Source of the DNA: Tardiphaga sp.
GTDB taxonomy: Bacteria > Pseudomonadota > Alphaproteobacteria > Rhizobiales > Xanthobacteraceae
Direction: 5' to 3'
Assembly (NCBI RefSeq): GCF_028290495.1
Contig: NZ_JAQGJT010000063.1
Location: forward strand, 1-64,000
Length of the DNA stretch: 64,000 nt
Shown: one piece after another, positions 46,509-55,941 of the stretch
How the letters are laid out: every line of letters starts with the position of its first letter
How positions within the stretch are numbered: position 1 is the first letter of the stretch
Translations under genes and position numbers: made by a program
Notes under the pieces: model-generated
Databases searched by the model: none
What the model was told of the DNA's origin: nothing
The model's input: only the letters and a program-made list of their open reading frames with translations

Positions 46509-47504
46509 ATGGAGAGTCCGCTGCGCGCATCGAACAGGCTCAAGGCGATCGGTGCCGCGCTGGGCTGGAAAAGCCTTGGCGTCATCGTCAGCCTTGCAAT
46601 TGCAACCATCGCCTTTGTTTCCCTTAGCCACGCGCTGAAGGGCGTCGATTTCGCCGAAGTGCTGTCCGCGATGCGTATGACGCAGCCGGCCTGCATGGCG
46701 CTGTCGCTCGGGCTGGTCGCGATCTCCTATGCCAGCCTGACATTGTACGACCGGCTGGCGCTGGTGCTGATCGGCCGCGGCGACATTCCGTTTCGCATCG
46801 CGGCACTCGCCAGCTTCACCAGCTACCCGATTGCCCACGGCACCGGCGCGGTGCTGCTGGTGTCGTCGGCGGTTCGCTATCGGATCTATGCGCCGCACGG
46901 CATCGGCGTCGCCGACGTCGCGCGCATCTGCTTCCTCACGGGCCTGACCTTCTGGCTCGGCAACCTCACCGCGCTCGGCCTCAGCGTGCTCTACGAGCCG
47001 GACGCAATCAGCCGGATCGACCACCTGTCGTCCATTGCCAACAGTGCGATCGCCATCGCGATCCTTATTGCTATCGTGTTCTATGTCGGCTGGACCTGGA
47101 ACGGACGCCGGCAGATCGGCCGCCGCAAATGGTCGGTGCCGCTGCCGAACGGACGCAACGTGTTCCTGCAGATCGGCATCGGCCTGGTCGATCTCGGTAC
47201 TGCCGCGCTGGCGATGTATGTGCTGATGCCCGCCGGCCTCGATATCGGCATCGCCCGCGTCGTAGTGGTGTTCATCGTCGCAACATTGCTCGGTTTCGCC
47301 AGCCACGCGCCAGCCGGGATCGGCGTGTTCGACGCCACCATCCTGATCGGGCTCGGCGGTCAGCACACCGAAGCGCTATTGGCGACGCTGCTTCTGTTCC
47401 GGCTGTTCTATCACCTGACGCCGTTCGTGCTCTCGCTGCTGCTGTTCGGCGCCGTCGAGGCGTATCGCAATGCCGTTCACCGGCGGCTCAGTCCGGCCGC
47501 TTAG
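46509..47504 (+). CDS. YbhN/LPG-synthase-TM family membrane protein (UPF0104)
   Basis: 331 residues, about eight transmembrane helices, corresponding to the flippase-like membrane half of lysylphosphatidylglycerol synthases without the catalytic C-terminal domain. Landmarks: SLTLYDRLAL, a SYPIAHGTGAVLLVSSAVRYRIYAPHG loop (in parts: GTGAVL and VRYRIY), FASHAPAGIGVFDATIL, and LLLFRLFYHLTPF. Function is unproven; lipid transport is likely. Sits directly before the betaine-lipid genes, ending convergently into btaB by 17 bases. Confidence 0.82.
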   Translation: MESPLRASNRLKAIGAALGWKSLGVIVSLAIATIAFVSLSHALKGVDFAEVLSAMRMTQPACMALSLGLVAISYASLTLYDRLALVLIGRGDIPFRIAALASFTSYPIAHGTGAVLLVSSAVRYRIYAPHGIGVADVARICFLTGLTFWLGNLTALGLSVLYEPDAISRIDHLSSIANSAIAIAILIAIVFYVGWTWNGRRQIGRRKWSVPLPNGRNVFLQIGIGLVDLGTAALAMYVLMPAGLDIGIARVVVVFIVATLLGFASHAPAGIGVFDATILIGLGGQHTEALLATLLLFRLFYHLTPFVLSLLLFGAVEAYRNAVHRRLSPAA

Positions 47505-48189
47505 GCAGTATCAACACGGCGGACTGCGCGTAGCCGCGGAACGGCCGTTCAAAGCTGAGGCTGGCCCCGGTGTTGGCGGCGATTGCCTTTAGCGCGTCCT
47601 GCAATGAACGCCGCGGCATCACGTCAAACAGCGCCAGCCAGCGGAGCAGGACAACGCGCGCCATGCGCGGCAGCCGTTCCTGATGGCCGAAATCCACGAT
47701 GTGTAACTGGCCGGCCGGCTTCAGGCGCAGCACGGCATTGTCGAGCACGGCGTGCCAGTCGGGGATCATCGACAGGCTGTAGGAGATCATCACGTGATCG
47801 AACGCCGCGATTCCGAACAAGGCGGCGGGATCGAACGCCGTGGCGTCGCCATGCGCGACGCGGACGCTGCCGACGAGGTGGCCACGCTCGATCGCTGAAA
47901 TCGCCGTGGTCAGCATCTCGGTGGAAACGTCGATGCCGTAGAAGGTGGTATTCGGATATTTTCGCGCGGCGTGGACCAGGTTGCGCCCGGTTCCGCAGCC
48001 GATCTCCAGCACCGTGGCGCTTGCAGCGGGCCGGATGCCGTCGATCAACTGGTCGCGACCGAGCAGGTAGTAACGGCGCGTCGCATCGTAGATGTAGCGC
48101 TGCCAGCGATACATCCGGTTCATGTGGCCGGTGGCTTCCGTTTGCCAGAGCGGGGCATCGGCGTCGTCGAAATCGGAAGTAATGGTCAT
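47488..48189 (-). CDS. btaB: Betaine-lipid N-methyltransferase BtaB
   Basis: Methylates diacylglyceryl-homoserine three times to give DGTS, a phosphorus-free membrane lipid. 233 residues from ATG 48189 (GAGGGA four bases upstream; ATG 48222 is a weaker alternative). N-terminal HMNRMYRWQRYIYDATRRYYLLGRD is the recognisable BtaB segment (HMNRMYRWQRYIYD, then YYLLGRD). SAM motif VLEIGCGTGRNL, motif ISYSLSMIP, and LKPAGQLHIVDFGH. Divergent from btaA. Confidence 0.88.
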   Translation of the reverse strand: MTITSDFDDADAPLWQTEATGHMNRMYRWQRYIYDATRRYYLLGRDQLIDGIRPAASATVLEIGCGTGRNLVHAARKYPNTTFYGIDVSTEMLTTAISAIERGHLVGSVRVAHGDATAFDPAALFGIAAFDHVMISYSLSMIPDWHAVLDNAVLRLKPAGQLHIVDFGHQERLPRMARVVLLRWLALFDVMPRRSLQDALKAIAANTGASLSFERPFRGYAQSAVLILPKRPD

Positions 48190-48348
48190 GGCGTCCCTCG
48201 CAACGGCCGGCGCAAAGCTCATGCTTTCCACCGCTTCACGACACCGGTGTGACAGCGGCGCGAGTGATAGCGGTGGGGGAGGACAGGTCTGTCGCAAAAC
48301 CGCAGTCTGCGCTTGATAAATGGTTCAAATGCTCGATTCGAGGGAACG

Positions 48349-49563
48349 ATGAACACGCATTTGATCACCGACGCCGTGCGCAACAGCCGCACCCGCGAGG
48401 ACGCCGGCATCTGGGACCGGCTGTTTGCCTTCTGGTTTCGCCGTCTGGTCTATACCCAGATCTGGGAAGACCCCGAAGCCGATCTCGCAGCGCTGCAACT
48501 GGCGCCGGGCGCCACCATCGTCACGATTTCCAGCGGCGGCTGCAATGCGCTGTCTTATCTGTCGGCAAAGCCGGCGCAGGTCTACGCCGTGGATCTCAAC
48601 GAGGCGCATCTGTCGCTGCTCAAGCTGAAGCTCGCCGGCCTGCGCGCTCTGCCGGATTACGCATCGTTCTGGCAGTTCTTCGGCGATGGATCGTCGGCCG
48701 CCAACGCCGATTTGTATAGCTTCCGCCTGCGCCCGGCGCTCGACACAGATGCACGCGATTACTGGGATGAACGCGATATCCGTGGCCGGCCGCGCTCCAG
48801 CTACTTCACCGACGGCTTCTATCGCCACGGCGCGCTCGGGCGCTTCATCGGCTTCGCCCATATGCTTGCGAAAATCTTTCGCATCGATCTTGCGGTTCTG
48901 CTGAAGGACGACGCACATTCGCCGGCGCGGATTGCCGCGTTGAAAAAATTGCACGGCCTGTTTCATTCCCGGCTGGCGCGCGTGGTGACGCGGATGCCGG
49001 CTCTTTTGTTCAGCCTCGGCATTCCGCCGCAGCAACGCAAGCTGCTCGGCGGTGACCAGCCGCTCAACGAGGTGCTGCACGACAGGCTGATGCGTCTGAT
49101 CGATGTCCATCCGAACGGCACCAACTACTTCGCCTGGCAGGCGCTGGCGCGCCGTTATTTCGGCCCCGGCAACATTTGTCTGCCGCTGTATCTGCAACAG
49201 GGCCGCTTTGCCGAAATGGCGGAAGGCGCTGCGCGGGTCACGCCGCTGCATGCCAATCTGCGCGTGTTCCTCGAGGCGCAGCCGGCGCGACAGGTCAATG
49301 CCGTGGTGCTACTGGATTCCCAGGACTGGATGGCGCCCGATGAAATCCGCGCGCTGTGGAATGCGATTGACCGCGCCGGCCATGATGATGTCCGCGTGAT
49401 CTTCCGCACCGCCGGCGCGGAATCACCGCTGGACGGCCCCGAACTGTCGTCGCTCAACGACAGCTGGCAGCGCGACGACGCGGCCAGCGCGATGGCACTG
49501 GCGGCCGACCGCTCCGGCATCTACGGCGGCTTCCATCTGTACCGACGGGTCTCGGCGGCCTGA
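48349..49563 (+). CDS. btaA: Diacylglycerol 3-amino-3-carboxypropyltransferase BtaA (DUF3419)
   Basis: Moves the aminocarboxypropyl group of SAM onto diacylglycerol, the first step of DGTS betaine-lipid synthesis. 404 residues from ATG 48349 (GAGGGA three bases upstream; a TTG at 48313 is less likely). RLVYTQIWEDPEADLAAL, the SAM-binding TIVTISSGGCNALSYL, VYAVDLNEAHLSLLKLKLA and VVLLDSQDWM match DUF3419/BtaA throughout. Divergent from btaB across 159 bp. In rhizobia and Rhodobacter this pathway is induced by phosphate starvation; I find no clean PHO box here. Confidence 0.9.
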   Translation: MNTHLITDAVRNSRTREDAGIWDRLFAFWFRRLVYTQIWEDPEADLAALQLAPGATIVTISSGGCNALSYLSAKPAQVYAVDLNEAHLSLLKLKLAGLRALPDYASFWQFFGDGSSAANADLYSFRLRPALDTDARDYWDERDIRGRPRSSYFTDGFYRHGALGRFIGFAHMLAKIFRIDLAVLLKDDAHSPARIAALKKLHGLFHSRLARVVTRMPALLFSLGIPPQQRKLLGGDQPLNEVLHDRLMRLIDVHPNGTNYFAWQALARRYFGPGNICLPLYLQQGRFAEMAEGAARVTPLHANLRVFLEAQPARQVNAVVLLDSQDWMAPDEIRALWNAIDRAGHDDVRVIFRTAGAESPLDGPELSSLNDSWQRDDAASAMALAADRSGIYGGFHLYRRVSAA

Positions 49564-49700
49564 CGCGGTCGATTGGGTCTCTCCCATCGGCTGTCGAGAG
49601 CTATGTGCATGGTGATTGCGTTGCGCCCGACGGCAAGGTAATTGCCGAACCGGGGCGGGACGCTTCGTCCATCCGCTGCTCGCACGACAAGGCGCATTGC

Positions 49701-50969
49701 ATGGTGAAGACCAACCTTCCGCTCGACGCCGACCGGCTGTGGGCCGACGTGATGGCGCTGGCCGAGATCACCGATCCCCAGCGGCCCTATACGCGCCGTT
49801 CCTTCACCGCACTATTTCTCGAAGGCCGTGAATGGCTGGTGCAGCGCTTCAATGAGGCGGGCCTCACCACGCGGATCGACACCGCCGGCAATCTGATCGG
49901 ACGCATGGAGGGCCGCAATCCAGCGCTCGGCGTGATCGCGATCGGCTCGCATAGCGACACCGTGCCGTCCGGCGGCCGTTTCGATGGCATCGCCGGTGTC
50001 GCCACCGGCCTTGAGATCGTGCGTGCGCTGCGCGATTCCGGCGTGCAGCCGGAACACACGATCGAGGTAATCGACTTTCTCGCTGAGGAACCCAGCGAAT
50101 ACGGCCTATCCTGCGTCGGCAGCCGCGGCATGACCGGCTCGCTCGACGACAAGATGCTGGCGCTGACCGAGCCAGGTGGCGAGACGTTGCGCGACGCGCT
50201 GCGCCGTGTCGGCGGCGATCCGGATCGTCTCGAACTGGCGAAGCGCGATGATATCCGCGCATTCCTGGAACTGCATATAGAGCAGGGCATCGTGCTGGAA
50301 TCGCAGTCGCTCGATGTCGGCATCGTCTCCTCGATCGTCGGCATCCGCCGCATTGAAGTGATTTTCCAGGGCGAGGCCGACCATGCCGGCACGACGCCGA
50401 TGGCGCTTCGTCATGACGCGCTGGTTGCTGCTGCCGCGACGGTGAGTTCGGTGCGCCGCGCAGCAGAACAACTGGCGGCAGGGGGCGCAGATTACTTCGT
50501 CGCCACCGTCGGTATCCTCAGTGTCGATCCCTCGGCCTCGAACATCGTGCCCGGCCGCTGCCGGCTGGTGATCGACGCGCGCACCACGCAGCCGGCGCTG
50601 ACGCAGCGCTTTGTCGAGATCATCGACCGCGAGAGCACTGCGCACGCAATGGCGGCGCGGGTCACGCGCGCGACTTTTGCGACCTTGTCCGACGGGCCGC
50701 CGGTGGCCTGCGATCCCGCTTTGCGCACGGCGTTGCGCGAGGGCGCGCATGATCTGGGCTTGAGTGAAATCGATCTGCCAAGCGGGGCCGGACATGATGC
50801 GGCGTTCATGAGCCGGATCTGTCCCTCCGCTATGATCTTCGTGCCGTGCCGCGCCGGCAAGAGCCACGCGCCGGAAGAATGGGCCGACCGCGAAGCCATC
50901 GCGGCGGGCGCAGCGGCGATCTATCAGGCGGTCAAGGCGCTCGATCAGTCGCTTGGGCGCAACGGGTAG
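49701..50969 (+). CDS. M20-family zinc hydrolase (N-carbamoyl-L-amino acid hydrolase/allantoate amidohydrolase type)
   Basis: 422 residues from ATG 49701; the open frame begins at 49605, but the usual family length favours the later start. Zinc ligands in GSHSDTVPSGGRFDG, EEPSEYG and HIEQG, and the GEADHAGTTPM dimerisation loop with its substrate-contact Arg/His. C-terminal SGAGHDAAFM and FVPCRAGKSHAPEEW. Family members cut N-carbamoyl or similar groups from alpha-amino acids. Convergent with and overlapping hutD by 25 bases, at the edge of a hut cluster that lacks hutG; a role on N-formylglutamate is possible but inferred. Confidence 0.85.
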   Translation: MVKTNLPLDADRLWADVMALAEITDPQRPYTRRSFTALFLEGREWLVQRFNEAGLTTRIDTAGNLIGRMEGRNPALGVIAIGSHSDTVPSGGRFDGIAGVATGLEIVRALRDSGVQPEHTIEVIDFLAEEPSEYGLSCVGSRGMTGSLDDKMLALTEPGGETLRDALRRVGGDPDRLELAKRDDIRAFLELHIEQGIVLESQSLDVGIVSSIVGIRRIEVIFQGEADHAGTTPMALRHDALVAAAATVSSVRRAAEQLAAGGADYFVATVGILSVDPSASNIVPGRCRLVIDARTTQPALTQRFVEIIDRESTAHAMAARVTRATFATLSDGPPVACDPALRTALREGAHDLGLSEIDLPSGAGHDAAFMSRICPSAMIFVPCRAGKSHAPEEWADREAIAAGAAAIYQAVKALDQSLGRNG

Positions 50970-51529
50970 AGCCGGATCAGGTAGCAGTTGCCGGCTGGGT
51001 CGATCTGAAATGTCGTCGTCTCGCTGGCCTCGATGAGGACAGCGTCGGCGTGATCGAGCGTCACGCGGTCATGCGGTGTCGCAACGTCCGTGCTGCCGTC
51101 CAGCGACAACACGATCGCGATATCGTCGCCGTCCAATGTGCACGACATCGATTGCGTGACACGCAGCAGGCGGTGGCTGAAGCGCTCGCGGCGCGTCATC
51201 ACGTTGAGATCGGTGATTTCGCCGTCCAGAAGGCGCGCCGTCGTCGGCGTGTCGCCGGGGAAGCTCAGCGGCTCGGAAACACTGCCGAGCGTCACCGCTG
51301 GTTGATAGCCGATCGTCAGTTCCATCCCGCCGCGCTTGATTACCGCCAGCGTGCGGTCGATGCCGGCGAAAATCGAGAATGGCCCGTCGGTCGCCACCTG
51401 CGCCATGCTGATGCGCCAGTCGAACGCGTCGAGCGACGCGCCGGCCGGGCCGATCGCGATCTCCGTCGTCGAGCCGCCGCCGTTTTTCCACGGCATTGCG
51501 CGACGATCGCGGGCGCGAAGGATATGCAA
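50945..51529 (-). CDS. hutD: HutD family protein
   Basis: 194 residues, a bicupin-like protein found only with histidine-utilisation genes; thought to set an upper limit on hut expression, without known enzymatic activity. Landmarks: RAMPWKNGGGSTTEIAIGP at the N-terminus, FDWRISMAQVATDGPFS, and a second cupin with DALVLIE-like DHADAVLIEASE. Five bases behind hutU on the same strand, so part of hutI-hutU-hutD. Confidence 0.9.
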   Translation of the reverse strand: MHILRARDRRAMPWKNGGGSTTEIAIGPAGASLDAFDWRISMAQVATDGPFSIFAGIDRTLAVIKRGGMELTIGYQPAVTLGSVSEPLSFPGDTPTTARLLDGEITDLNVMTRRERFSHRLLRVTQSMSCTLDGDDIAIVLSLDGSTDVATPHDRVTLDHADAVLIEASETTTFQIDPAGNCYLIRLYPLRPSD

Positions 51530-51534
51530 GGCGG

Positions 51535-53199
51535 TTACCCCAAACTCGGCAGATCGAGATCGTTGTCGCGTGCGCAGTCGATCGCCAAATCATAGCCGGC
51601 GTCGGCATGACGCATCACGCCGCTGGCCGGATCGTTCCATAGCACGCGGCCGATGCGCGCTGCGGCGTCCGGTGTGCCGTCGGCGACGATCACCATGCCG
51701 GCATGCTGCGAGAAGCCCATGCCGACGCCGCCGCCATGGTGCAGCGATACCCAGGTCGCACCCGAGGCGCAGTTCAGCAGTGCGTTGAGCAGCGGCCAGT
51801 CGGAGACGGCGTCGGAGCCGTCCTTCATGGATTCTGTCTCGCGGTTCGGTGAAGCGACCGAGCCGGAATCCAGATGGTCGCGGCCGATCACGACTGGCGC
51901 CTTCAACTCGCCCGATGCCACCATCTCGTTGAAGGCGAGGCCCAGGCGATGCCGATCGCCGAGGCCAACCCAGCAGATCCGCGCCGGCAGACCCTGGAAC
52001 GCGATGCGCTCGCGCGCCATGTCGAGCCAGTGATGCAGTGCTTTGTTATCCGGCAGCAGCTCTTTCACCTTGGCGTCGGTCTTGTAGATGTCCTCGGGAT
52101 CGCCGGACAGAGCCGCCCAACGGAACGGGCCGATGCCGCGGCAGAACAGCGGGCGGATATAGGCCGGCACGAATCCCGGGAAATCGAACGCGTCGCTGAC
52201 ACCTTCCTCCAGCGCCATCTGGCGGATGTTGTTGCCGTAGTCGACGACGGGAATCCCCATGCGATGGAAGTCGAGCATTGCGCGGACATGCTCGGCCATC
52301 GAAGTACGTGCCGCCTTCGATACGCTCTTGGGATCGGTCTGGCGGCGGCGTTCCCATTCGTCGGTGGTCCAGCCCTTCGGCAGATAACCGTTGACGGGAT
52401 CATGCGCCGAAGTCTGGTCGGTGACGACATCCGGGCGAACTCCGCGGCTTACCAGTTCGGGGAAAACATCGGCGGCGTTGCCGAGCAGGCCGACCGACAC
52501 CGGCTTTCCGTCACGCTTGGCCTGCGCCATCATCTCCAGCGCCTCGTCGAGTGTGGCCGCCTGTTTGTCGAGATAGCGCGTGCGTAGCCGCATCTCGATC
52601 CGCGACGGCTGGCACTCCACTGCGAGCATGGAAGCGCCGGCCATGACGGCAGCGAGCGGCTGCGCGCCGCCCATGCCGCCAAGCCCGGCGGTGAGAATCC
52701 ATTTTCCTTTGAGCGAGCCGCCGAAATGCTGGCGGCCCATCTCGACGAAAGTCTCGTAGGTGCCCTGCACGATGCCCTGGCTGCCGATATAGATCCACGA
52801 GCCGGCCGTCATCTGGCCGTACATCATCAGCCCCTTGCGATCGAGCTCGTTGAAATGCTCCCAGGTCGCCCAATGCGGCACCAGGTTGGAGTTGGCGATC
52901 AGTACGCGCGGCGCGTCCTTGTGGGTCTTGAACACGCCGACCGGTTTGCCGGATTGCACCAGCAGCGTCTCGTCGGCTTCAAGGCGTTGCAGCGTGGCGA
53001 CGATGCGATCAAAACTTTCCCAGTCGCGCGCGGCGCGGCCGATGCCGCCGTATACAACGAGTTCGCCGGGGCGTTCGGCAACGTCCGGATCGAGATTGTT
53101 CATCAGCATCCGCATCGGGGCTTCGGTCAGCCAGGATTTGGCTGTCAGCTCGGTGCCATGCGCGGCGCGAATGACGCGGGCATTGTCGATGCGGGTCAT
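51535..53199 (-). CDS. hutU: Urocanate hydratase HutU
   Basis: Converts urocanate to imidazolone propionate with a tightly bound NAD. 554 residues, the usual length. Landmarks: [26 protein letters not shown], the NAD-binding [14 protein letters not shown], the active-site [32 protein letters not shown] and [21 protein letters not shown] at 53199, 24 bp after the hutI stop. Second gene of hutI-hutU-hutD. Confidence 0.97.
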   Translation of the reverse strand: MTRIDNARVIRAAHGTELTAKSWLTEAPMRMLMNNLDPDVAERPGELVVYGGIGRAARDWESFDRIVATLQRLEADETLLVQSGKPVGVFKTHKDAPRVLIANSNLVPHWATWEHFNELDRKGLMMYGQMTAGSWIYIGSQGIVQGTYETFVEMGRQHFGGSLKGKWILTAGLGGMGGAQPLAAVMAGASMLAVECQPSRIEMRLRTRYLDKQAATLDEALEMMAQAKRDGKPVSVGLLGNAADVFPELVSRGVRPDVVTDQTSAHDPVNGYLPKGWTTDEWERRRQTDPKSVSKAARTSMAEHVRAMLDFHRMGIPVVDYGNNIRQMALEEGVSDAFDFPGFVPAYIRPLFCRGIGPFRWAALSGDPEDIYKTDAKVKELLPDNKALHHWLDMARERIAFQGLPARICWVGLGDRHRLGLAFNEMVASGELKAPVVIGRDHLDSGSVASPNRETESMKDGSDAVSDWPLLNALLNCASGATWVSLHHGGGVGMGFSQHAGMVIVADGTPDAAARIGRVLWNDPASGVMRHADAGYDLAIDCARDNDLDLPSLG

Positions 53200-53223
53200 G
53201 ATGGCATTCCTTGGCGTCAGAGA

Positions 53224-54450
53224 TCAGGAGCGGGAAGTGGTCTGGCCGCGCCAGACACGGGCGTGCAGCGGATTGAAGCCCATGCGGTAGACAAGCTCGG
53301 CCGGCCGTTCGATATCCCAGATGGCGAGGTCGCAGGACTTGCCGGCCTCCAGGCTGCCGGTCTCGCCGAACACGCCGAGCGCGCGCGCGGCCTCGCGCGT
53401 GGCGCCGGCGATGCATTCATCGACGGTGAGGCGAAACAGCGTCGCGGCCATGTTCATCGCCAGCAGCAGCGAGGTCAGCGGCGAGGTGCCGGGGTTGCTG
53501 TCGGTGGCCAATGCGATCGAGACGCCGTGACGGCGCATCGCTTCGATCGGCGGCAATTGCTTTTCGCGAATGAAGTAATATGCGCCCGGCAGCACCACGG
53601 CGACGGTGCCGGCGTGGGCCATCGCGGCGACGCCGTCGTCGTCGGCGAATTCCAGATGGTCGGCCGACAGCGCGCCGAACTTTGCCGCGAGTGCCGCGCC
53701 ATGCAGGTTCGAAAGCTGGTCGGCATGCAGTCGGACGGGCAACCCGAGTTCGCGCGCTTTGGTGAAGACCTGCGTTGTCTCCTCAATGGAGAACGCGATG
53801 CCTTCGCAGAATGCGTCGACCGCATCTGCAAGACCTTCACCAGCAATTGCCGGCAACATCGTGCCGCAGAGCGCGTCGATATAGCCGGCGCTGTTGCCTT
53901 TCATCTCGGGCGGAATGGTGTGTGCGCCGAGAAAGGTGGTGCGCACCGATACCGGCCTTATCTCGCCGAGCTTTCGCGCGGCCTGCAACTGACGGCGTTC
54001 GGTGTCGAGTTCAAGGCCGTAACCGGATTTGATCTCGATTGTCGTGACGCCCTCGGCGATCAGCGCATCAAGCCGCGGCAGCGCTGCGACGATGAGCTGT
54101 TCGGTGCTGGCCTCGCGCGTTGCCTTCACCGTGGAGACGATGCCGCCGCCGCTGCGCGCTATCTCTTCATAGCTGGCGCCGGCCAGCCGCCGCTCGAATT
54201 CATGCGCGCGGTTGCCGCCATAGACGAGGTGGGTGTGGCAGTCGATCAGGCCCGGCGTGATCCAGCGGCCGCCGACATCGATCCGTTCTTTCGCATCGAG
54301 CCCGGCCGGGGCTTCGGCCGCGGGACCCGCATAGACGATGCGGCCATCCGTGGCGGCGATCAGTCCATTCTCGATGATACCCAGCCCCTCGTGCGACGGC
54401 GCCAGGGTTGCCAGCCGACAATTGTGCCAGATGCGATCGACAGAGGTCAT
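53224..54450 (-). CDS. hutI: Imidazolonepropionase HutI
   Basis: Opens the ring of imidazolone propionate to give N-formimino-glutamate. 408 residues. Metal site [19 protein letters not shown], then [40 protein letters not shown] and [10 protein letters not shown], all as in HutI. First gene of the minus-strand hut operon; the control region shared with hutF lies at 54451-54579. In many genomes hutH follows hutI; here hutU follows directly. Confidence 0.96.
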   Translation of the reverse strand: MTSVDRIWHNCRLATLAPSHEGLGIIENGLIAATDGRIVYAGPAAEAPAGLDAKERIDVGGRWITPGLIDCHTHLVYGGNRAHEFERRLAGASYEEIARSGGGIVSTVKATREASTEQLIVAALPRLDALIAEGVTTIEIKSGYGLELDTERRQLQAARKLGEIRPVSVRTTFLGAHTIPPEMKGNSAGYIDALCGTMLPAIAGEGLADAVDAFCEGIAFSIEETTQVFTKARELGLPVRLHADQLSNLHGAALAAKFGALSADHLEFADDDGVAAMAHAGTVAVVLPGAYYFIREKQLPPIEAMRRHGVSIALATDSNPGTSPLTSLLLAMNMAATLFRLTVDECIAGATREAARALGVFGETGSLEAGKSCDLAIWDIERPAELVYRMGFNPLHARVWRGQTTSRS

Positions 54451-54511
54451 GAAAGCGGCCCTTGGCAGTTACTTTGCGGTTACTTGGCGAGAGACTTGGC
54501 ACGGGTTCTAT

Positions 54512-54524
54512 TTGTCTATACATA
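54512..54524. promoter_or_regulatory. Candidate HutC operator between hutI and hutF
   Basis: TTGTCTATACATA resembles the TTGTATATACAA-type palindromes bound by HutC in other proteobacteria. It lies midway between the divergent hutI and hutF starts, 56-74 bp from each. A tandem pair of 11-bp units (AGTTACTTTGC and GGTTACTTGGC, 54467-54488) lies beside it on the hutI side. Confidence 0.45.
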
Positions 54525-54579
54525 TTGGACGCAACTGCGCCTGTCCAGTAAGTATGGCGCGCGATTTTCGGAGGGGCGA

Positions 54580-55941
54580 GTGGCTGATCTGTTTTTTGCG
54601 CGAGCGCTGTTGCCGTCCGGCTGGGCGCGCGATGTCCGGATTGGCGTCGATGTCGGCCGCATTGCGTCGATCGAGATCGGCGCGCCGGCGCGGCCGGGCG
54701 ATGAACGTCACGCGATTGGCATTCCCGGCATGCCCAACCTGCACAGTCACGCTTTCCAGCGTGGCATGGCTGGCCTGGCCGAAATCCGCGGCGCCACCGC
54801 AGACAGTTTCTGGACCTGGCGCGAGGTGATGTATCGCTTCGTCGGTCGCATGACCCCCGACGATATCGAGGCGGTCGCCGCGCAGGCCTATGTCGAGATG
54901 CTCGAAGCCGGCTTCACGCGAGTCGGCGAATTTCACTACATCCATCACGATGTTTCCGGCGCGCCCTACGGCAATCTCGCTGAACTCGGCGAGCGCATCG
55001 CCGCTGCGACCGCAACCAGCGGCATCGGCCTGACGCTGCTGCCGGTGTTTTATGCCCACGCCGGCTTCGGCGGACAGACGCCGAACGAAGGGCAGCGACG
55101 CTTCATCAACGACATCGATGGTTACGCCAGACTGCTGGATGCCAGTCGCCGCGCCGTCGCGGATCTGCCGGGTGCGGTGGTCGGCGTCGCACCGCATTCG
55201 CTGCGCGCGGCGATGCCGGACGAACTCACGGCAGTGGTGGATCTCGGCAAGGAAGGGCCGATCCACATCCACATCGCCGAGCAGGCCCGTGAGGTCGATG
55301 ACTGCATGGCCTGGAGCGGGCAACGGCCGATCGACTGGCTGATGGATCACGCCGAGGTCGATCGCCGCTGGTGTCTGATCCACGCGACGCATGCGACGCC
55401 AAACGAGATCCGCCGGATGGCGCTCGGCGGAGCGGTCGCCGGCCTGTGCCCGGTGACCGAGGCCAATCTCGGTGACGGCACATTCAGCGCGCCTGATTTC
55501 ATCGGGCAAGGCGGGACATTCGGTATCGGCACGGACTCCAACGTGTTGATCGGCGTCAGCGACGAGTTGCGGCAGCTGGAATATTCGCAACGGCTGGCGC
55601 GGCAGATGCGCAACGCGGTGACCTCCGAGGCAACCCCGTCGACCGGGCGGACGCTTTTCGACCACGCGCTGAAAGGCGGCGCGCAAGCGCTCGGCGTCGC
55701 AGCGGTCGGGCTGGTTGAAGGCGCGTCCGCGGATATCGTCGCGCTCGATCACGACAATGCAGCCTTGGCGGCACGCGCTGGCGACGCGATCCTGGATAGC
55801 TGGATCTTTGCAGCGCGACGTTCGGCCGTCGATGCCGTCTGGGTCCGTGGCCGCAAACTCGTGCAGGACGGACGCCATCATGCCGGCGAAGCCATAGCGC
55901 AGCGTTTTCACGCGACGCTGCAACGGCTGTTGCGCCAATGA
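54580..55941 (+). CDS. hutF: Formimidoylglutamate deiminase HutF
   Basis: Converts N-formimino-glutamate to N-formyl-glutamate and ammonia. 453 residues from GTG 54580, with GGAGGGG just upstream. The frame is open far upstream, but only through sequence antisense to hutI and hutU. Metal site GMPNLHSHAFQRGMAGLAE, FHYIHHD, IHIHIAEQ, ATHATP and GTDSNVLIG are the HutF pattern. Overlaps hutC as ATGA. Its presence shows the five-step hut route, which then needs an N-formylglutamate deformylase (HutG), not seen here. Confidence 0.94.
   Translation: MADLFFARALLPSGWARDVRIGVDVGRIASIEIGAPARPGDERHAIGIPGMPNLHSHAFQRGMAGLAEIRGATADSFWTWREVMYRFVGRMTPDDIEAVAAQAYVEMLEAGFTRVGEFHYIHHDVSGAPYGNLAELGERIAAATATSGIGLTLLPVFYAHAGFGGQTPNEGQRRFINDIDGYARLLDASRRAVADLPGAVVGVAPHSLRAAMPDELTAVVDLGKEGPIHIHIAEQAREVDDCMAWSGQRPIDWLMDHAEVDRRWCLIHATHATPNEIRRMALGGAVAGLCPVTEANLGDGTFSAPDFIGQGGTFGIGTDSNVLIGVSDELRQLEYSQRLARQMRNAVTSEATPSTGRTLFDHALKGGAQALGVAAVGLVEGASADIVALDHDNAALAARAGDAILDSWIFAARRSAVDAVWVRGRKLVQDGRHHAGEAIAQRFHATLQRLLRQ

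Noticed and set aside
48249..48270. PHO-like GTGACAG...GTGATAG in the btaB-btaA gap
   Set aside because: Units are 15 bp apart and degenerate. Attractive because of the pathway but not supported by spacing.
52726..55941. A 1071-codon open frame on the plus strand
   Set aside because: Its first 618 codons are antisense to hutU and hutI with composition typical of a GC-rich shadow frame. Only the part from GTG 54580, behind a GGAGGGG, is HutF.
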